From assembly GCF_050410795.1 (NCBI RefSeq), contig NZ_CP191258.1:4650001-4714000 (forward strand): a stretch of DNA of 64,000 nt, written 5' to 3'. Source of the stretch: Fontivita pretiosa (GTDB lineage: Bacteria > Planctomycetota > Phycisphaerae > Tepidisphaerales > Tepidisphaeraceae). The notes under the pieces were generated by a model that worked only from the letters and a program-made list of their open reading frames with translations, did not search any database and had not been told where the DNA came from. Of this stretch, positions 60,801 through 64,000 are shown piece by piece; within the stretch, counting starts at the first letter, position 1, and every line of letters starts with the position of its first letter. The translations under genes were made by a program, and so were the position numbers.

Positions 60801-61561
60801 CCGGGCGAACCGTCAGCAAGACCGGCAATATGCCCATCGAGGCACAGGTGACGATCGAGGCCGGCGGCGTGTTGAACCTGGGCAGCGGCGCCAGTTCGAT
60901 GTACAAGGCGCCAATCCTGGGCGCCGGGGCGAAGGTGAACGTCACCGGCGAGGGCGTGAATATCCTGGAGGGTAACCTCGCCACCGTCACCGCCCAGATC
61001 AAAACCGCCCTGGAGAACGGCGGGAACTTCGACTGGCAGGGGCCGGGCATCGGCTCGACTCGCGCCTTCCAGCAGAACCAGACCGCCGGCAGCTTCCTGT
61101 ACGGCCTTGGTGTGGTCCTGAACGACCTGGCCCAGGTCGGCGGCAGCGGGCCGATCTACACGACCTTCAACGGCCAGGACGTGGCGGCCGACGATGTGCT
61201 GGTGAAGTTCACCTACTTTGGCGACGCGGATCTGTCGGGGAGCATCGACGCCACCGACTACTCGCTGATCGACAACGGGTATGTCAACAGCCTGTCGGGC
61301 TGGCTGAACGGAGACTTCGACTACTCCGGCACGATCGACGCGACGGACTATGCCCTGATCGACAATGCCTACGTGAATCAGGCCGGTCCGCTTGCTGAAG
61401 CGCTCATTGCCGAGCATGCCCGGATGTTTGGCGGCGAATACCTGGCGGCGTTGCGGGCGATTCAGTCGGGCGTGATTCCCGAGCCGGCGTCACTGTCGCT
61501 GCTGGCGTTGGGCGCGTCGTCGCTGGGCCGGCCACGTCGCGTCCGGCGTATCCAGAGATGA
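57848..61561 (+). CDS. Tandem fusion of two complete PEP-CTERM precursors in one frame
   Basis: A 1237-residue frame from an ATG with a GGAGGA site. Unit one: signal peptide (about 17-38), recurrent domain with EDFTTDSDTRWVGNGN, beta region (VWNVDQSGNWNDGSNWQG), dockerin-like pair (about 516-567), MFGGEYLAALRAIQSG and VIPEPASLGLLAGAAAWAM (about 600-618). Instead of stopping after the basic tail KRRPRRA, the frame runs straight into a second signal peptide, SKLLAAAGALALAGSTSAQS, and unit two: ITEDFTVDPNWDALNNRTPP, NYGWSNTDFTGTAVNPPGG, beta region, a second dockerin-like pair (about 1124-1176) and a second VIPEPASLSLLALGA tail. Codon 618 is an ATG (59699-59701) that could start unit two separately, though its ribosome site is poor. 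The simplest reading is loss of a stop and intergenic spacer between tandem paralogues. Confidence 0.85.
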   Translation: MSRGRSSFRRTVHRTSRLIALATGVALGGSAFGTSLFYEDFTTDSDTRWVGNGNRSSANNNYGWSNTDTTGTSPTAPSGQVSGAGELAGSIQRGNFSDYGFPTGNLFPTDVLHADGVYQWVSGSGNWFFGFYNQASHMTASGDPRNFIGIQLDDSFQVYLHNARSDHNDRTHTGPQQLPQGQTIQWSIDYDGNGQTTFVVNGVTVVHNSGSGYFTGGGGPPTVFNRFGLFPGSTGDTAGVIAFDDITFTVGDLTPQTPVWNVDQSGNWNDGSNWQGTVPPNGVDKQAHFLGAISAPRTVYTDTAVTVGEMKFDNANTYLITGSGSLNIQVSTGTGSVNVVSGSHKINLPLFFASDSNVSVAGGATLTIADPMTVRAGKTVTKTGNVLIEAPVTIEAGGVLNLGGGVSALYKAPTLGSGAKVNVTGEGVNVIQGNLATVTAQIKSGLENGGSYDWQGAGISSTRAFQQNQTAGSFLYGLGVVLNDLAQVGGSGPIYTTFNGQSVASGDVLVKFTYLGDADLSGSIDATDYSLIDSGYVNSLSGWINGDFDYSGSIDATDFALIDNAYVNQAGPLAEALIAEHTRMFGGEYLAALRAIQSGVIPEPASLGLLAGAAAWAMKRRPRRASKLLAAAGALALAGSTSAQSVITEDFTVDPNWDALNNRTPPQNYGWSNTDFTGTAVNPPGGTASGAGEVGGVIRRASSPENFYGRVINPINLAEPFEAKGVIHLRQPDGGSGINLGWFNNADFYGSGGDPHNFIGAFFDDGRTPYVAVYDSAGSRQRNQMGTILPTGTTVPFSIAYDPSIGEFGALTLMISGSFLTMTLDSTINGVGELNRFGLFAVSADGAASELYIDDLTLTTGVITPVEPTWTVDSSGDWNVSSNWAGGIPNGVDAKANFLGAISTSRTVFTDSPVVVGTMKFDNANRYVIAGTGSLSVQVSTGAGSVSVMNGSHKINLPLFFESNTDISVASGATLTISDPMTIRAGRTVSKTGNMPIEAQVTIEAGGVLNLGSGASSMYKAPILGAGAKVNVTGEGVNILEGNLATVTAQIKTALENGGNFDWQGPGIGSTRAFQQNQTAGSFLYGLGVVLNDLAQVGGSGPIYTTFNGQDVAADDVLVKFTYFGDADLSGSIDATDYSLIDNGYVNSLSGWLNGDFDYSGTIDATDYALIDNAYVNQAGPLAEALIAEHARMFGGEYLAALRAIQSGVIPEPASLSLLALGASSLGRPRRVRRIQR

Positions 61562-61602
61562 CTGCACGGAAGACGAGGACTGACTGATTCCTCCTCGGCG
61601 TG

Positions 61603-61649
61603 AACGTCCGTGCCGCGACCCTTGCGGGTCGGGCACGGACGTTTCTTTT
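61603..61649 (+). terminator. Rho-independent terminator after the fused PEP-CTERM gene
   Basis: AACGTCCGTGCC (61603-61614) pairs with GGGCACGGACGTT (61631-61643), with an inner CGACCC/GGGTCG stem, then TTTCTTTT. Confidence 0.85.
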
Positions 61650-61723
61650 CTGCATGAAGATGCACTTCGTTCTGGCAATCGCTATCTTCAGCAGCACAAT
61701 CTACTGCGGGAGAGGCTGACACC

Positions 61724-62659
61724 GTGCGCATTACCGAGATGAACCAGATCATGGCGGCGTTGATCACCCCGTTCGACGACGCCGGGCGAGTGGACTTTGT
61801 GCGATTGGGGCACGTGCTGCGATATGAGTTGTCGCTGGGGATCCGTTGCTTCTACGTTTGTGGCACGACGGGCGAGGGTTTGTCGATGTCGGCGGAGGAG
61901 CGCAAGGCGGTTGTGGAGGCGGTGCTCCAGGAGCTGGATTCGCAGCGTCCCGGCCGCAGTGCGTATGGGGTGATTGTGAACATCAGCCACATGGAATCCG
62001 CCGTGGCGATGGATTTGGCGCGTCACGCGGCCCGTGTGCGGGCCGACGCGGTCTCCACGCTGCCACCGCTGTTTTATCCCGCTTCGGCGCGCGAAGTGGA
62101 GATGTACTATCGGCGGTTTCTGGATGAGGTCGAGTTGCCACTGACGATCTACAACATTCCGATGCTCAGTGGCCGGGCACTGGACGAAGCGATGGCGGCG
62201 CGTCTGGCCGCCGACTATCCCAATTTCGCCGGGATCAAGCATTCCAGCGAAGACACGTTCGTGCTCAATCGTTTCAAGCAGATCGACAACGGTCGGCTGA
62301 TGGTCTGGAGCGGGCGGGATGCGTACTACCTTGGTGGGCTGGCGATGGGGGCCGACGGGGCGATCGGCAACTCGTTCAACCTGATGGGCGATCTGTTCGT
62401 GCGCATCACTCAACTGTACCGCGCCGGCAAAGTTGCCGAGTCGCTGGACATGCAGCGACAGGCCAACGAGGTGCACCGCCGACTACAGGTCTGGGGCGGC
62501 ACGCAGAGTGTGAAGCGATGTCTGAAGTTGCTTGGGGTGGATGCGGGAAGCTGTCGCCTGCCGTATCAGCCGTTGCCCGCCGAGGCCGAGCCGCTGATGC
62601 GCGAGACGGTGCAGATTCTGCGGCAGATTCGCGATCGGCTGGGCAAGACCGACGGCTAG
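61724..62659 (+). CDS. DapA/NanA-family aldolase (dihydrodipicolinate synthase-like)
   Basis: A 311-residue class I aldolase from a GTG start (an ATG five codons later is possible). Family marks are MAALITPFDDAGRVDF, the pyruvate-binding CGTTGEGLSMSAEER, the catalytic Tyr in TIYNIPMLSG, and the Schiff-base Lys in NFAGIKHSSED. The DapA subgroup usually has GTTGES and GVKEA; GTTGEG with IKHSS points rather toward sialate lyase-like or other sugar-acid aldolases. The end overlaps the convergent histidine kinase gene by four bases. The substrate is not determined. Confidence 0.88.
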   Translation: MRITEMNQIMAALITPFDDAGRVDFVRLGHVLRYELSLGIRCFYVCGTTGEGLSMSAEERKAVVEAVLQELDSQRPGRSAYGVIVNISHMESAVAMDLARHAARVRADAVSTLPPLFYPASAREVEMYYRRFLDEVELPLTIYNIPMLSGRALDEAMAARLAADYPNFAGIKHSSEDTFVLNRFKQIDNGRLMVWSGRDAYYLGGLAMGADGAIGNSFNLMGDLFVRITQLYRAGKVAESLDMQRQANEVHRRLQVWGGTQSVKRCLKLLGVDAGSCRLPYQPLPAEAEPLMRETVQILRQIRDRLGKTDG

Positions 62660-63459
62660 GGCTTAGCCGGCAGATGAATCGTGAACGTGGTTCCGCGGCC
62701 CGGCTCGCTGCTGACGCTGATGCGTCCCTTGTGGTGCTCGACGATCTCCTTGCAGATGGCCAATCCCAGTCCGGTGCCGCGTGCCTCTCCGGGTTTGGCG
62801 GTTCCCTTGGTCGTAAAGAAGGGCTGGAAGATCTTGGGCAGCAGCTTCTCGGGGATTCCCGGTCCGGTGTCAATGACCTGGATGCGGACTTCGTCGTCCT
62901 CCGCGGCGCGGGCGGCCTTGACGGTGATCGAGCCTCCGCGGCCCAGCATTGCCTGACGGGCGTTGATCAGCAGATTCAGCAGCACCTGCTCGAGCTGGAC
63001 CGGATCGCCATGAACGACCAGTCCGGGCTGGATCTGCACGCGCAGGGCGATGCCGTCCTTTTGCGGATCGCGCGCCAGCACCAGCAGCACCTCGTCCACA
63101 AGCTGCTGGACCTGCACCTGCCCGAACACCGACTGTCCCCGCGCCAGGTTCAGCATCGACGTGCAGATCTTTCCGGCCTTGCTGGCGCTCTGAAACGCCT
63201 TGGAAAGCGCCTTTTTGATCAGCTCCAGATCGGGTTTGTCGGATTCGGCTGACTGAAGTGCGTACTGCGAATAACTGACAATGGGGGTGAGCAGGTTATT
63301 GAACTCATGAGCGATGACGGCGGCGATGGTGCCGATCGTCGCCAGCCGCTGGCTCTCGGTGAGTTGTGACCGCAGCGTATCGAGCTGCGACTGCATCTGC
63401 GCAATCTGTGCGCTGAGGGATTGTTCGATCGGGACCGTCGGCGGATGATTCGTACTCAC
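62656..63459 (-). CDS. Soluble sensor histidine kinase
   Basis: A 267-residue kinase without membrane segment or sensory domain, from a GTG start. An N-terminal coiled coil (SLSAQIAQMQSQLDTLRSQL) leads to the phosphoacceptor His in AAVIAHEFNNLLTPI, then LLNLLINARQAM (N box), VIDTGPGIP (G1), IFQPFFTTK (F) and GTGLGLAICKEIVEHHKG (G2). All boxes are intact. It would need an input partner or an associated receiver, neither of which lies next to it. The neighbour beyond is a DegT-type aminotransferase, so no operon link is suggested. Confidence 0.92.
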   Translation of the reverse strand: MSTNHPPTVPIEQSLSAQIAQMQSQLDTLRSQLTESQRLATIGTIAAVIAHEFNNLLTPIVSYSQYALQSAESDKPDLELIKKALSKAFQSASKAGKICTSMLNLARGQSVFGQVQVQQLVDEVLLVLARDPQKDGIALRVQIQPGLVVHGDPVQLEQVLLNLLINARQAMLGRGGSITVKAARAAEDDEVRIQVIDTGPGIPEKLLPKIFQPFFTTKGTAKPGEARGTGLGLAICKEIVEHHKGRISVSSEPGRGTTFTIHLPAKP

Positions 63460-63546
63460 GCATGATTGTTATCGGCGACGGGCCGGATCAGAAATTACTC
63501 GGATTCAGACAGCGCGACAGCGGCGATTATCGGACAGTGAAGATTG

Positions 63547-64000
63547 TCAAACCGATGACACTGCCGCCAGAACCTGCTCGGCCACATAGTGGATCTGTGC
63601 CGGTTCCAGCTCCGGATAGATGGGCAACGCCAGCACCTGCTGACAAGCGAGCTCGGTATGGGGCAGATCCCCCTGGCGATAGCCCAGATCCCTGAAGCAG
63701 GCTTGCAGATGCAGAGGCAGCGGATAGTAGATCGCGGTGCCGATTCCCTTCTCGGTCAGAATCTGCCTGACGCGATCACGCTGCGGCACGCGGACGACAT
63801 ACTGGTTGTAGATGCTCCAGTTGCCCGGCTCGATCACTGGTCGAATCACGCTTGTGCCGGCGAAGATCGAATCGTAGATCGCGGCGTTTTGCCGTCGTGC
63901 CTCGTGCCACTGGTCCAGGTACTTGAGCTTGACGCTGAGCACGGCGGCCTGGATGGCGGCCATCCGGAACATCCCGCCGATCAGGTCGTGGTAATAGGTA
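63547..64000 (-). CDS. DegT/DnrJ/EryC1/StrS-type aminotransferase, C-terminal part (5' end outside window)
   Basis: The frame is open to the window edge; 150 residues are visible. The pattern YYHDLIGG, FRMAAIQAAVLSVKLKYLDQW, RRQNAAIYDSIFAG, YNQYVVRVPQRDRVRQILTEKG and IGTAIYYPLPLHLQACFRDLGY is typical of PLP-dependent sugar aminotransferases that make amino sugars for polysaccharides. The usual GGNFR box reads GGMFR. The PLP lysine lies outside the window, so the exact function cannot be judged. It ends in ELACQQVLALPIYPEL and a short helical tail. Confidence 0.9.
   Translation of the reverse strand, partial: TYYHDLIGGMFRMAAIQAAVLSVKLKYLDQWHEARRQNAAIYDSIFAGTSVIRPVIEPGNWSIYNQYVVRVPQRDRVRQILTEKGIGTAIYYPLPLHLQACFRDLGYRQGDLPHTELACQQVLALPIYPELEPAQIHYVAEQVLAAVSSV

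Overview
The window is high-GC DNA that looks like a member of the Planctomycetota, most likely class Phycisphaerae. The evidence is indirect: many secreted proteins end in PEP-CTERM sorting tails, several carry paired dockerin-like EF-hand repeats of the type GDADLSGSIDATDYSLIDNG, there is a planctomycete-style RHS protein family, and the housekeeping order tpiA-secG-yicC-gmk-rpoZ-coaC is present. No rRNA or marker gene in the window proves the assignment.

Layout. 1-1972: end of a TPR protein and a PEP-CTERM protein. 1944-11462 (minus): a dense housekeeping block with aroF-type DAHP synthase, tpiA, secG, yicC, gmk, rpoZ, coaC, folP, cdaA, a ybbR/cdaR-like gene and proA. 11811-14667: a phosphate-selective-type porin gene split by a complete 1499-bp ISKra4-type insertion sequence with an intact 8-bp target duplication. 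15017-20173: a signalling module of solitary periplasmic binding protein, membrane histidine kinase-like protein and REC-GGDEF-EAL protein. 20202-24607: cupredoxin, HD phosphohydrolase, and a repeat-rich PEP-CTERM protein. 24659-28647: a c-haem (CxxCH) histidine kinase divergent from an NtrC-type regulator, followed by a sigma-54 promoter with an upstream dyad in front of a small zinc-ribbon gene and a strong terminator.

28879-32685 is a large surface protein. 32682-37315 is an RHS graveyard: an orphan RHS tip with an unknown C-terminal domain, a membrane protein that could be its partner, an IS3 orfA remnant, two copies of a 288-bp RHS block and two lipoprotein genes, partly of lower GC. 37287-40490 holds a divergent Amt-family protein, a 107-bp element with IS50/Tn5-like ends, an acyltransferase and a tRNA-Ala(CGC). 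40893-54583 is accessory metabolism and surface proteins: a frameshifted PEP-CTERM relic, a pectate-lyase-like protein, a quinone-oxidoreductase-like enzyme, kbl, an orphan Flp pilin missed by long-ORF calling, two lipoprotein/secreted genes, and a three-gene sugar operon (epimerase, lactonase, SDR dehydrogenase). 55141-61561 holds two large PEP-CTERM proteins, the second an in-frame fusion of two complete precursors. 61724-64000 holds a DapA/NanA-like aldolase, a soluble histidine kinase and the end of a DegT-type aminotransferase.

The most interesting leads are (i) a recurrent, apparently unnamed extracellular domain found seven times in four genes between 48.7 and 61.5 kb, joined in the dockerin proteins to a conserved anchor module; (ii) the tandem-precursor fusion; (iii) the haem kinase, NtrC regulator, sigma-54 promoter and zinc-ribbon unit; (iv) the RHS cassette region; and (v) key-residue changes in CdaA (DGA to DLG), a histidine kinase (H-box His to Arg) and Amt (first pore His to Gln). 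All calls are from reading the sequence; no database search was run.
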